A stretch of 64,000 nt of DNA, from NCBI GenBank assembly GCA_964493695.1, contig CAZBPG010000004.1, forward strand, positions 1 through 64,000, given 5' to 3'. The DNA is from Bog-950 sp964493695 (GTDB taxonomy: Bacteria; Bacteroidota; Bacteroidia; Chitinophagales; LD1). Every line of letters starts with the position of its first letter. Within the stretch, counting starts at the first letter, position 1. A program made the translations under genes and the position numbers. Below the pieces are notes generated by a model. The model saw only the letters and a list, made by a program, of their open reading frames with translations, did not search any database and was not told the origin of the DNA. This document shows positions 17,501 to 26,843 of the stretch, one piece after another.

Positions 17501-20500
17501 GGAGCAACAGCTGCCACTGGAGGAGTGATGTCCTGATTAACGAGAGCAGAGGCAGTAGCGGAGCAACCATTAGCACCGGTTACAGTTACAGTATATGTAT
17601 TAGGCAAACTAACGGTATTGACAGAAGTAGCAATACCACCACCCCAGTCGTAAGAAGTTCCACCACCGGCAGTAAGCCCAACAGAAAGTGTGGTGCAGGT
17701 AAGTGTTCCTGAAGACGGAGTAACGGTAGCAGGAGGAGGAGTAAAGTCATCCGTAACTACAGAAGAAGCCGTAGCGGTACACCCGTTGGTACCGGTTACA
17801 GTCACTGAATAAGTATTTGCAGAATTAACTGTGTTAGTTGCGGTAACAATACCACCACCCCAATCATAAGTTCCACCTCCACCGGCAGTTAACACAACAG
17901 AAGAGGTAATGCAATTTAATGCTGCACTGGCGGGAACAACAGAAGCAACGGGTGGTGCGATATCCTGGCTGATTACCGATGAAGCAGTTCCTGTGCATCC
18001 GTTTACATCGGTTACTGTAACGGTATAAGTGTTGGGGGAACTGATTGTATTCGTTGCGGTAGTAACACCTCCTCCCCAATTGTAAGAAATCCCACCACTG
18101 GCAGTTAAAGTAGTTGAAGGGGTATTACAATCAATAGTAAACGAGGCAGGGGAAATAGCTGCCGGAGGAACGGTAACACTCTGCGCCACCACAGAAGAAG
18201 CCGTAGAGGTGCATCCGTTAGCAGCTGTAACCGTTACCGTATATGTATTTGGAGAGTTAATAGTATTAGCAACAGTAGTAATGCTTCCGCCCCAATCATA
18301 AGTTCCACCACCGCTGGCAGTTAAGGTTATGGAAGATGTTACACAGGTAAGAGTTGCACTTGCGGGAGCAATAGCTGCCACTGGAGGAGTGATGTCCTGA
18401 TTAACGAGGGCAGAAGCTGTAGCTGTGCAACCGTTAGCACCGGTTACAGTTACAGTATAAGTATTAGGCAAGTTGACGGTATTGACAGAAGTAACAATGC
18501 CACCGCCCCAATCATAAGAAGTGCCACCGCCTGCAGTAAGCCCAACAGAAAGTGTGGTGCAGGTAAGTGTTCCTGAAGAAGGAGTGACGGTAGCAGCAGG
18601 CGGAGTTGTATTTTGACTTACCACAGCTGAGGCCGATGCGGTACACCCATTTGCGTCAGTTATTGTTACTGTGTAAGTGCCAGCCGAGTTGACTAAGTTT
18701 GTTGCGGTAGTAATACCACTACCCCAGTTAAAAGTTCCCGTGCCATTTGCCGTTAAGGCAGTCGATGGAGAAGTACAAGTTAATGTAGCACTTGCCGGAC
18801 TTATAGAAACAACCGGTGGTGTATTACTTTGGTTAACTGTCGCAGAGGCAGTAGCCGTGCAACCGTTTAAGTCGGTTACTGTTACTGTATATGTATTAGG
18901 GGAATTGACTGTATTTGCGGCTGTAGTTATACCCCCACCCCAATTATAAGTTCCACCGCCATTTGCAGTAAGTGTTACGGATGGGTTAGCGCAAGTTAGT
19001 GTTGCATTAGCCGGATTAACTGAAGCAATTGGCGGAGTTATGTTCTGGGTAACCACAGATGAAGCAGTGGCTGTGCAGCCATTGGCTGCCGTAACTGTTA
19101 CAGTATATGTATTAGGAGAATTCACTGTGTTTATTGCGGTATTTATACCCCCACCCCAGTTATAAGAACCACCTCCGCTTGCAGTTAAATTAACTGAGGG
19201 ATTGGAACATGTGAGAGTTGTACTTGCTGGTGTAATAGTTGGAGATGGCAAGGTTACATCCTGAGTTACTATTGATGAGGCTGAGGCTGTGCAACCGTTG
19301 GCATCAGTTACTGTAACAGTATAAGTATTAGGGGAGTTTATCGTGTTTGTAGCTGTTGTAATTCCCCCTCCCCAATTGTAAGTTCCGCCTCCACTTGCTG
19401 TGAGAGTAACAGATGGATTTGTACAAGTTAATAAAAAAGATGCAGGAGAAACAGCAACTGAAGGAGGTGTAAAATTTTGAGTTACTACTGATGAAGCAGT
19501 AGCCGTACAGCCGTTTGCAGCCGTTATAGTTACAGTATACGTTCCAACAGTATTTACTGTAGTATTAGCTGTTGTTATGCCTCCACCCCAGTTATAAGTG
19601 CCCCCCCCGGATGCTGTCAAAGTAGTGGATGGATTAGCACAAGTAAGTACAAAGTTTGTTGGGCTAACCGAAACGATAGGTGAAGTAACATTTTGAGTAA
19701 CTGCAGAAGATGCAGTTGCTGTACATCCGTTGGCTCCGGTTACGGTTACTGTATAAGTACTTGGAGTGTTTACAGTATTCGTTGCTGTTGTCACTCCTCC
19801 TCCCCAATCATAAGTTCCAACACCCGAGGCTGTTAATGTAGTAGAGGGTGTTGTGCAGGTTAGGGAAAAACTTGTTGGATTAATGGAAGCAATGGGCGGA
19901 GTAACATTCTGACTGATTACTGAGGAGGCTGTTGCCGTACAGCCATTAGTTGCAGTTACCGTTACGGTGTAAGTGTTGGTTGAATTTACAGTATTTACAG
20001 ATGTTGTAATTCCACCGCCCCAATTGTATGTTCCGCCTCCGCTGGCGGTAAGTGCTATTGTTGGCGATAAACAGGTAATGGCACCCGAAGATGGGCTGAC
20101 TGATGCAACAGGCGGCACTAAACTTTGAGAAATTATCGATGAAGCAGTAGCTGTACAGCCGTTAGTGCCCGTAACAGTAACTGTATAAGTATTAGGTGTA
20201 TTAACGGTCTTGGTAGCGGAAGTAATCCCTCCTCCCCAATTATATGTTCCACCTCCACTGGCAGTTAATGGTATAGAAATAGTGGAGCAATTTAGTGTGC
20301 CTGTTGAAGGTGAGATTGCTGCCATCGGAGGAGTAATATTTTGAGTTATCACAGAAGATGTAGTAGCAGAGCAACAATTTACATCAGTTACAGTTACCGA
20401 ATATGTATTGGGAACATTTACACTAATTGATGAAGTTGTAGCCCCACTTCCCCATACATATGTTCCTCCTCCGTTCGCTGTTAAGGTAATAGAGGTGGTG

Positions 20501-21351
20501 CTACAGGTTAGTGCAGCGGCAGAAGGGGAAACAGAGACAACCGGAGGTGGGGCAGGGCTAGTTTGTGCCAAAGTTCCAATGTTCGACCATAGTTGAGCAG
20601 CGTCAATAGCAGTTAAAACAGTTGGGGTAATCGAGAGATAGGCAATTTTTCCCGCTGAATGAAAACATGCCGCACCATTAGTGAAAAAGTATAATGGTGT
20701 GTTAGACGAAGGTAAAACACACAAGTCCGAAGCATCAACACAACTTCCCAAAAGGTTTCCGTTTACATAAACAGACATATTTTTATTGGCCCCATTTCGT
20801 GTAATTGTTAAAAGGTAAAAGCAGTTGGGATAAAAACTTGGACATTGTCCAACGGTACCACATCCCTGCCAAAATTCTAAACAACCATTATTCATGTAAA
20901 GTCCTTTATCGGCTATGCCGTTCGTAAAATCTAGCACCCTGCGGTAGCCACCGTAGTTGCTCATGCTAAAGAACATTGAAATGGAATACGTTCCTGTAAT
21001 CAATCCAGGATTGTTATATCTCAGTCCACCTCCCGCATTAAAACGGAAGGCATTGAAAGATTGACAATTACCAGAAACTCCAGCGGAAATGGTACCAAAA
21101 GAACCTGAAGAAGCACCGCAGTTGTTCAATGCTTCTGTTAAAGCAGGTCCGCCTCCAGTTTCGTTGAAGCTATTGTCAAATAAATACTCATTAGTTTGAC
21201 CGAAAGCATCAAGTTGGGTTAAAAGCAGTAGAATAACGAACGCCTTGCTTACATTGTGCGAAAGTAATAAGGCTATTTGGGAGTATCGATCGAAAAAGTT
21301 GCAAAAAGTTCCATTGCGCATTCGTTCCAATTTTTCAAAAATTATAACCAT
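14564..21351 (-). CDS. T9SS type B adhesin: LamG-like head, 72-aa repeats, SprB
   Basis: A single gene split only by the 100-N gap at 17311-17410. With a 323-bp gap fill the product would be 2336 aa. A signal-like segment is at about residues 35-51 (AFVILLLLTQLDAFGQ), unusually far from the ATG, so a later start is possible. Residues about 55-258 look like a LamG/concanavalin-type domain. Then at least 22 repeats of ~72 aa follow (pattern S-P-x4-L-T-C, GGGTYNWGGGI, NTYTVTVT, NGCTATAS), three SprB repeats, and a C-terminal gliding-motility domain (FVPNVFTPNGDNVNDLF, FNRLGEKVFES). Likely a surface adhesin secreted by the T9SS. No partner protein is adjacent. The apparent frame break at the gap is an artefact. 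Confidence 0.9.
17060..18564 (-). repeat. 864-bp higher-order repeat in the adhesin
   Basis: Matching marks (AAGTGTTCCTGAAGA) lie at 17060, 17701 and 18565. The complete interval 17701-18564 is 864 bp (288 aa, four 72-aa repeats). The interval 17060-17700 holds the assembly gap and is 641 bp as drawn, so 223 bp are missing. Sequence is near-identical between copies, indicating recent duplication. Confidence 0.85.
17311..17410. other. Assembly gap (100 N)
   Basis: A placeholder of exactly 100 N. The flanks match 17941-17951 and 18275 onward of the neighbouring repeat copy, which predicts 323 missing bases (equivalent to 17952-18274). That length, unlike 100, joins the two halves of the adhesin in frame. 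Confidence 0.95.
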
Positions 21352-21534
21352 ACCAAAAATTATGTTCGTTCAATATAACGCATCTATGGTAAAAAAGCAA
21401 GCGTGAATATCGTCAAAATATTTTGAATTAAGGTGAATCCCATTATCAAAAGCAAACAACTCAATAAACACATCTTGTTACTATTATCTGTGCTATAACC
21501 AAGACGAGAAAATTGGAAATAAAATTGAACTTTA

Positions 21535-22239
21535 TTATGACAAACGATAAATGATAACCTCAGGTCTGCCTGATATTGAATCCCCAATATAAAACCTCTT
21601 AAATAGATGGTTTTGGTCAAAAAGAGTTGCATCTAAAGGACAATGGTAGATAACGTAAATTTCTCTTTTTTTACGGGTATAGCTATCAGCAATATTATTA
21701 ACTACGCTTTTCATAGTTTTTTCGCGAAAAGGGTTAGCTAAAAAAACTACATTAATATCAAGGGGAATTGCATAGGTTGCAGCATCACAATCTGTTACCT
21801 CATATACTGCATTAGGATTTGTTTTTTTTGCCTTTTTGCAATTTTCTTCTGTTAACCCCAACGAAGTGGAGTTAAGTTCAATACCAACTACTTTTTTGAA
21901 TCCTAAAAGAATCCCTATACACAAAACTTTTCCGCTCCCGCAGCCAATATCAAGTAAGTTAACACTCTTATAGTCTATTTTTAAAATCCGGAAATACTTG
22001 TAAACATAATACGATGAAGTAGGCATATCTGAATGAGAATCCTTGCCCTTGGATTTTTTCATCACCTCATCAGCAACAAAATATGGATTTTCTGATGGCT
22101 TATCTATACTAAAGAAATTAAAATAATATGGAGCAAGTTTTTTCCTATAACAATAATCGAATAAAACCTGTTTCAATGTTTGTAAAGCACCTTTATTTTT
22201 GATGGATGTCTGGTAATATTTTATTTTATCTTTCAGCAT
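21535..22239 (-). CDS. SAM-dependent methyltransferase-like protein
   Basis: 234 aa. The class I methyltransferase glycine-rich motif VNLLDIGCGSGKVL is near residue 97 and the acidic motif GIELNSTSLG follows about 20 residues later. The C-terminal part (NVVFLANPFREKTM) resembles the substrate side of small-molecule or protein methyltransferases; the substrate is unknown. The ATG at 22239 is preferred to the TTG at 22254. The gene is clearly more AT-rich than its neighbours and lies alone between the adhesin and a tRNA, which hints at acquisition. The 21352-21534 stretch downstream shows nothing recognisable. Confidence 0.75.
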   Translation of the reverse strand: MLKDKIKYYQTSIKNKGALQTLKQVLFDYCYRKKLAPYYFNFFSIDKPSENPYFVADEVMKKSKGKDSHSDMPTSSYYVYKYFRILKIDYKSVNLLDIGCGSGKVLCIGILLGFKKVVGIELNSTSLGLTEENCKKAKKTNPNAVYEVTDCDAATYAIPLDINVVFLANPFREKTMKSVVNNIADSYTRKKREIYVIYHCPLDATLFDQNHLFKRFYIGDSISGRPEVIIYRLS

Positions 22240-22270
22240 GTATGAAATTAACAAATTAAGACTTTGGTCG

Positions 22271-22305
22271 AAAACAAGGGTTTCACCAAGCCTGCGAAAC
22301 CCTTG
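22271..22305 (-). terminator. Terminator of tRNA-Lys
   Basis: The 10-bp perfect arms 22275-22284 and 22296-22305 (CAAGGGTTTC and its complement) lie 10 bp downstream of the tRNA on the minus strand. TTTTC follows. Confidence 0.7.
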
Positions 22306-22314
22306 AAAAACTTG

Positions 22315-22387
22315 TGATCCCGGTGGGGATCGAACCCACGACCCAATGATTAAGAGTCATTTGCTCTACCAGCTGAGCTACGGAATC
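22315..22387 (-). tRNA. tRNA-Lys (anticodon CTT)
   Basis: On the minus strand the acceptor GATTCCG pairs with CGGGATC. The D-arm is GCTCAGCTGGTAGAGC. The anticodon stem AATGA/TCATT has the loop CTCTTAA, giving anticodon CTT. The T-arm is GTGGG-TTCGATC-CCCAC and the discriminator is A. 73 nt; CCA is not encoded. Confidence 0.95.
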
Positions 22388-22480
22388 ATTTTTTAAAACG
22401 GAGCGCAAACATAAAATCTCCCGTCAATTATTACAATAGAAGACCCTGCCGTTTAAATTTCTTTTCTTTGAACCGTTTTT

Positions 22481-23134
22481 ATGGCTCACGAACATCATCA
22501 CGACCACTCTCATTATCACATTCATGCAAACGAGCGCAGTACCCGTATTGTAGTTTCCATTTCGTTCTGCACCATGCTGCTTGAGCTGTATTTCGGCTAT
22601 GTGTCGAACTCAAAAACGCTGATGATGGATGGATGGCACATGTTGAGCCATGTGCTTGTTTTGTTGTTAGCCTGGGGCGCCTACTACTATATTCTCAGGA
22701 ACAAGAATGAAATTACCCATGCTCAACAACATAAAGTGATTTCGCTCAGCGGTTTTGCCAGTGCGGTGATAATGTTGCTGATTACCCTCGGTATGATTTA
22801 CGAATCGGTAAGTGGTTTTTTTGATACTGACTCAGACGTAACTAACGAAGCGCTGCTGGTGGCTGTGATTGCCGTTGTTGTGAATGGCGCTAGTGCTTTC
22901 TTTTTGCACCGTGAAGAAGAAAAGACGGATGTGAATCTGCAGGCTGCTTATCTGCATGTGCTAAGCGATGTAGTATTGAGTGTGTTTGCCATAATCTCCC
23001 TTTTGGCAATAAAGTATTTCGGCTGGAAGATACTGGATTCTGTGCTTGCCCTTTTCGGGGCGCTGGTAATTTTAAAATGGAGTATTGAGTTAATCAGAAA
23101 AAGTTGGCGCGAGGTATTGGAACTGCGGATGTAG
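22481..23134 (+). CDS. Short cation diffusion facilitator (CDF) transporter
   Basis: 217 aa. The N-terminus is very His-rich (HEHHHDHSHYHIH), a usual metal-binding lead-in. Six membrane segments follow. The metal-site motifs are MMDGWHMLSHV in TM2 and HVLSDVV in TM5, as expected for zinc/cobalt/cadmium efflux proteins using proton antiport. The protein ends straight after TM6 (about residue 205), so the cytoplasmic C-terminal domain of classical CDFs is missing. It stands alone, back to back with the tRNA and converging with rsmI, whose stop begins at the next base. Confidence 0.9.
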   Translation: MAHEHHHDHSHYHIHANERSTRIVVSISFCTMLLELYFGYVSNSKTLMMDGWHMLSHVLVLLLAWGAYYYILRNKNEITHAQQHKVISLSGFASAVIMLLITLGMIYESVSGFFDTDSDVTNEALLVAVIAVVVNGASAFFLHREEEKTDVNLQAAYLHVLSDVVLSVFAIISLLAIKYFGWKILDSVLALFGALVILKWSIELIRKSWREVLELRM

Positions 23135-23812
23135 TTACTCTTTTTGTTTGCTTTCTATCACTACTACAAATTCACCTCTTGGCTCTTTCTTGGTAAAATG
23201 CTGAATAAGTTCATCGGCTGTTCCGCGAACGGTTTCTTCAAACATTTTTGAAATTTCACGCGAGCAGGAAATTTTTCTTTCCGTGCCAAGGTGTTGCTTT
23301 AATTCTTCCAGCAATTTTAAAACGCGGAAAGGTGATTCGTAAAGCAGAATGGTTTTTTCTATCAGCGCAATTTCCTTCAGTTTGGTTTGTCTTCCCTTTT
23401 TGTGCGGAAGGAATCCGATGAATACAAATTCATCGGTTGCAAACCCCGAGTTGACGAGTGCCGGAACAAAAGCTGTAGCACCGGGTAATGTTTCTACTGA
23501 AATTTTTTCGGCAATACAGGCGGCAATTAAAACGTGACCAGGGTCGGAGATTCCGGGAGTGCCTCCATCACTCACCAACGCGATATTCATGCCCGATTGA
23601 ATTTTTTCAACCACCGATTCCACTGTTTTGCGTTCGTTGAATTTATGGTAGGAGAGAAGCTGCTTTTGAATTTGAAAATGGTCGAGCAGTTTTTTTGTTT
23701 GGCGGGTATCTTCGGCAAGTATTAAATCCACCTCTTTCAAAATGCGGATAGCGCGAAGCGTAATGTCTTCTAAATTTCCAACCGGTGTAGGAACTACAAA
23801 TAGTTTAGACAT
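23135..23812 (-). CDS. rsmI: 16S rRNA 2'-O-ribose C1402 methyltransferase RsmI
   Basis: 225 aa tetrapyrrole-methylase fold enzyme that methylates the ribose of C1402 in 16S rRNA using SAM. Motifs: VVPTPVGNLEDITLRA at the N-terminus, LAEDTRQTKKLLDHF near residue 35, VSDGGTPGISDPG near 80, LPGATAFVPALVNSG near 110 and LYESPFRVLKLLEEL near 155. Full length. It lies downstream of purS on the same strand, separated only by the 3'-end repeat element. Confidence 0.96.
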   Translation of the reverse strand: MSKLFVVPTPVGNLEDITLRAIRILKEVDLILAEDTRQTKKLLDHFQIQKQLLSYHKFNERKTVESVVEKIQSGMNIALVSDGGTPGISDPGHVLIAACIAEKISVETLPGATAFVPALVNSGFATDEFVFIGFLPHKKGRQTKLKEIALIEKTILLYESPFRVLKLLEELKQHLGTERKISCSREISKMFEETVRGTADELIQHFTKKEPRGEFVVVIESKQKE

Positions 23813-23847
23813 TTCTCGAAGTCCCCTTTAGGGGATTTAGGGGTGAT
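23813..23847 (-). repeat. Stop-codon-adjacent CCCCTAAAGGGG element (copy 1)
   Basis: Read on the minus strand, the purS stop is followed by ATCACCCC, TAAAT, then CCCCTAAAGGGG and ACTT. The core is a hairpin (CCCC/GGGG, loop TAAA). It fills the space between purS and rsmI and shares its layout with copies at 24816-24858, 63103-63125 and 63170-63213. Confidence 0.75.
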
Positions 23848-24099
23848 TTACTCCTGAACTATTTCAAACTTATAGCCTTCCATAATCGGGTTGGCCAGTA
23901 ACTTCTTGCAGGCGTTTTCTACCTGTGCGGTTGCTTCTTCTTTGCTGGCAGCATTTACTTTGATGGTAATGTGCTTGCCTATGCGCACATCGGCCACTCC
24001 GTCAAAATTCATTTTTTGTAAACCGTGGGCAACAGCTTTGCCTTGTGGGTCAAGTAATTCTTTCAGAGGCATTACATCTATTTCTGCGCGGAAATTCAT
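23848..24099 (-). CDS. purS: Phosphoribosylformylglycinamidine synthase subunit PurS
   Basis: 83 aa, the usual size. Small subunit of the PurSQL FGAM synthase in purine synthesis; it bridges PurQ and PurL and helps channel ammonia. Key features: LKELLDPQGKAVAHGL, followed by VADVRIGKHITI and the C-terminal NPIMEGYKFEI, all typical of PurS. The ATG overlaps the pssA stop by 4 bp (ATGA), so translation is coupled. PurL and PurQ are not in the window. Confidence 0.95.
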   Translation of the reverse strand: MNFRAEIDVMPLKELLDPQGKAVAHGLQKMNFDGVADVRIGKHITIKVNAASKEEATAQVENACKKLLANPIMEGYKFEIVQE

Positions 24100-24815
24100 T
24101 TGGCAATAAGTTTTTGAATGATAGAAATTATTACGTAAAGGATAACTAGTAACGACACAGCTGCGAATTTAAGCGCGGCTAATAAAACAACAGAAAGAAT
24201 TATAAACAGGTATTTCACTTCGTTTCCTTTCCAGTTGTAACTCTTGAATTTGAAGCCGAACATCGGAACCTCAACAATCATTAAAACGGAAAGCAAACCG
24301 ATAGTCCCATACAAAACCTTGCCGGTGAAAATGAACTGGGCTAATCCAAACGAGTTATTCAGAAACACTAACAGTAACCCAACTACAAAAACAGTTGCAG
24401 CGGGCGTGGCTAATCCGATAAATCCGTCCGTCTGCCTTTCATCTACATTAAACTTTGCGAGGCGCAGAGCAGCAAACACTGTGATGATAAAAGCAGGTGC
24501 GGAATACAGATACATACGGTTAGTGGAGATAAGCTGGTCGCTCATTTCGTATTTCTGAAACAGCAGTTGAAAGATGATAGCAGCAGGCACAAGGCCAAAA
24601 CTTATTACATCTGCCAGTGAATCCAACTGCAAGCCAATATCCGTAGATTTTTTAGTAAGACGTGCAGCGAAGCCATCCAAAAAATCCGCAACGAATGAAA
24701 CCAACACACAATACGGCACCCACTCTATTTGATAATTGAACAAAAACACCACCGCCATACATCCGGAGAAAAGATTGATGAGGGTAAGAACATTTGCAAG
24801 ATTGAAAAGCTTCAT
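24096..24815 (-). CDS. pssA: CDP-diacylglycerol-serine O-phosphatidyltransferase
   Basis: 239-aa integral membrane enzyme making phosphatidylserine, the precursor of phosphatidylethanolamine. The CDP-alcohol phosphotransferase motif D-G-x2-A-R...G-x3-D-x3-D is present as DGFAAR, then GLQLDSLAD, near residues 46-68. About seven to eight hydrophobic segments follow. Its stop overlaps the purS start. Confidence 0.95.
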   Translation of the reverse strand: MKLFNLANVLTLINLFSGCMAVVFLFNYQIEWVPYCVLVSFVADFLDGFAARLTKKSTDIGLQLDSLADVISFGLVPAAIIFQLLFQKYEMSDQLISTNRMYLYSAPAFIITVFAALRLAKFNVDERQTDGFIGLATPAATVFVVGLLLVFLNNSFGLAQFIFTGKVLYGTIGLLSVLMIVEVPMFGFKFKSYNWKGNEVKYLFIILSVVLLAALKFAAVSLLVILYVIISIIQKLIAK

Positions 24816-24858
24816 TGTTTGTATTTAAAGTCTCCCCTTTAGGGGAGATTCAGAGGGG
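24816..24858 (-). repeat. Stop-codon-adjacent CCCCTAAAGGGG element (copy 2)
   Basis: On the minus strand, directly after the M24 peptidase stop: CCCCTCTGAATCT, then the hairpin CTCCCCTAAAGGGGAG, then ACTT. It ends where pssA begins. It matches 63170-63213 almost base for base over about 44 bp, including the flanking TTTGTATTTAA. Confidence 0.8.
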
Positions 24859-26151
24859 TTATTTACTGTTCATCAACTCCTCTATCTCTTCCGCTTCGAT
24901 AGGAATATTTGCCATCAGGTCAACCGGTTTATCTTTTGTAAGCAACAGATTGTTTTCAATTCGTATTCCAAGTTTTTCTTCGCGGATGTAAATGCCCGGT
25001 TCGCAGGTAAGTACTGCTCCGGCTTTCAGTTTGGCAAACCGGTTGCCTACGTCATGCACATCTAAGCCTAAAAAGTGAGCTGTGCCATGCGGGAAATACT
25101 TTTTGTAAAGCGGGTTGTCGGGGTTCTGTTTTTTTACATCAGCAGCTTTCAATAGTTTTAATTTTATCAACTCGGCTTCCATTATCTTTCTTACTTCATT
25201 GTTCAGATCGTTTAAAACAATGCCCGGTTTCATGAGGGCAGCAGCGGCCCGGTGCACACGCAGCACGGCATTGTAAACGCTTTTCTGGCGGACTGTAAAT
25301 TTTCCATTCACCGGTACAGTACGGGTAAGGTCGGCATTGTAGTTGGCGTATTCTGCTGCGCAGTCCATCAACACCAGTTCACCGGCCTTGCATTGAGCTT
25401 CATTGCTGACGTAATGCAGCACACACGCATTTTCACCGGTGGCAACAATCGGCTCGTAGGCATGACCGGTGCCACGGTTAATTACATATTCGTGGGTCAG
25501 TTCAGCTTCTATTTCATACTCCCATACACCGGGCTTAATGAATTTAAGTGCGCGCTGGAAACCCTTATTGGTAATGTCAATAGCCTTTGAAAGCAGTTCC
25601 ACTTCCACTTTCGATTTTGCTACCCGCAGGTCGTGCAGAATAGGAGCACTGCGCTCGTACTTATGCAACGGGAAATTGTTCATCACTTTGCGCGCATATT
25701 TTACTTCGGTGGCTTCGCCCATGCTTATGCTCCGGTCGTGTTCGTTGGTGTTGAGATATACGTGACCGGCATAATGCATAAGCATGTTGAAAATATCTTC
25801 GAAAGAATCGCTCCAATAAACCGTTTCAATGCCCGAAATATTTTTCGCTTCTTCAATCGTATGTTTTTTGCCTTCCCAAATCATTATCTGCTCGCTGGTT
25901 TTGCGCACAAACAATACTTCGCGATATCTTACTTCAGGTGCATCGGGAAACAGAATCAGGAAAGTTTCTTCCTGGTCAATGCCGCTCAGGTAAAAAGTAT
26001 CGGGATTCTGGCGCCATTTATAAGCGGCATCGGCACTGCGGGTAACAATATCGTTACTCACAAAAACCGCCAGCGAGTTTTTCTTCATCGCTTTGGCAAA
26101 ATTCTTCCGGTTCAGCTTAAACAATTCTGGACTGATAGTTTCGTAACGCAT
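24859..26151 (-). CDS. Xaa-Pro aminopeptidase (M24, aminopeptidase P)
   Basis: 430 aa. An N-terminal creatinase-like domain (residues ~1-165, with YKWRQNPDTFYLSG) is followed by the pita-bread catalytic domain. Metal ligands are visible: the aspartates of LMDCAAEYANYNADLTRTV, the histidine in HGTAHFLGLDVHD, and the glutamates of CEPGIYI and RIENNLLLT. It removes N-terminal residues before proline. First gene of the minus-strand run ending in rsmI. TACATTCG, one base off a -7 box, lies just upstream. Confidence 0.94.
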   Translation of the reverse strand: MRYETISPELFKLNRKNFAKAMKKNSLAVFVSNDIVTRSADAAYKWRQNPDTFYLSGIDQEETFLILFPDAPEVRYREVLFVRKTSEQIMIWEGKKHTIEEAKNISGIETVYWSDSFEDIFNMLMHYAGHVYLNTNEHDRSISMGEATEVKYARKVMNNFPLHKYERSAPILHDLRVAKSKVEVELLSKAIDITNKGFQRALKFIKPGVWEYEIEAELTHEYVINRGTGHAYEPIVATGENACVLHYVSNEAQCKAGELVLMDCAAEYANYNADLTRTVPVNGKFTVRQKSVYNAVLRVHRAAAALMKPGIVLNDLNNEVRKIMEAELIKLKLLKAADVKKQNPDNPLYKKYFPHGTAHFLGLDVHDVGNRFAKLKAGAVLTCEPGIYIREEKLGIRIENNLLLTKDKPVDLMANIPIEAEEIEELMNSK

Positions 26152-26270
26152 AGGTATTTGTTAGGGTGCGAATGTAAATATTTCGATATACTCATCAGGT
26201 TACCGGTTCTAAAAAGCACAGTCCGCATTGGTGGGCTTGCTTACTGATGAGAAACGCAGTTTCTTTTTTT

Positions 26271-26490
26271 CTAACTAAATCTAACTATACCCTTACTTAA
26301 TCTTACCGTATTCTTACTAAATCTTACCCTAACCTTACTTAGTCTAACTGTATACTAACCGAATCTTACCTTAGTCTTACTTAATCTAACTGTATGCTAA
26401 CTGAATCTTACTCTAATCTCACTTAATCTAACTATATGCCAACTAAATCTAACCTTGAACTTACTTAATCTTGCTTTAATCCTACTCTTT
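26271..26490. repeat. Helically phased 21-bp tandem repeat (10+11 bp half-units)
   Basis: The sequence divides without slippage into 21 half-units that alternate 10, 11, 10, 11 bp over 220 bp. Ten-bp units are like CTAACTGAAT or CTTACTTAAT; eleven-bp units are like CTAACTGTATG or CTTACCGTATT. Positions 1 and 5 of every half-unit are C. Half-unit starts run 26271, 26281, 26292, 26302, 26313 and so on to 26481. Stop codons make it non-coding. It lies between the divergent M24 peptidase and pckA genes, preceded by a T-rich tract. Confidence 0.9.
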
Positions 26491-26768
26491 TTAATACTCA
26501 AATTCAGTTAAGTCAACAAAAACCATGAAAAAATTAGAAAGGAAGAGATTCCGCGTTTTTAATTTATGAAATGGCTAATCTATAAACGAACTCGGTGACC
26601 TTTACCAATGAATAGCGATAAAGGCAATTGTATTCAATCCGAAGGCGGTAGCGTTTGTAAAATCTTCCTTGAACGGCTAATTACCTGCTGATTATTCTCC
26701 TTTTTTTAAGAGCCATATTCTTTTACATTTTCTGTAACTCGGTTATCTTTCCCAGCGGATACAGAGAA
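26491..26768. other. Intergenic stretch with no recognised feature
   Basis: AT-rich sequence between the phased repeat and the pckA promoter region. I see no gene, RNA or clear motif here. Confidence 0.5.
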
Positions 26769-26810
26769 CCTAAATTATCTTTTAAAAAATGGTAGAATAA
26801 TTTAGGTTTG
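26769..26810 (+). promoter_or_regulatory. pckA promoter -7 box with overlapping dyad
   Basis: TAGGTTTG at 26803-26810 matches the TAnnTTTG -7 box and predicts a leader of about 30 nt. A 10-bp inverted repeat, CCTAAATTAT at 26769-26778 and its complement at 26797-26806, overlaps that box and could be an operator. No clear -33 TTTG is seen. Confidence 0.45.
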
Positions 26811-26843
26811 CCGCCTCGAAATTGTAAATAAAATCTGCTAATC

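Noticed and set aside
26271..26490. CRISPR, iteron origin or coding heptad repeat
   Set aside because: No spacers, no replication initiator gene or DnaA boxes nearby, and stop codons interrupt the frames.
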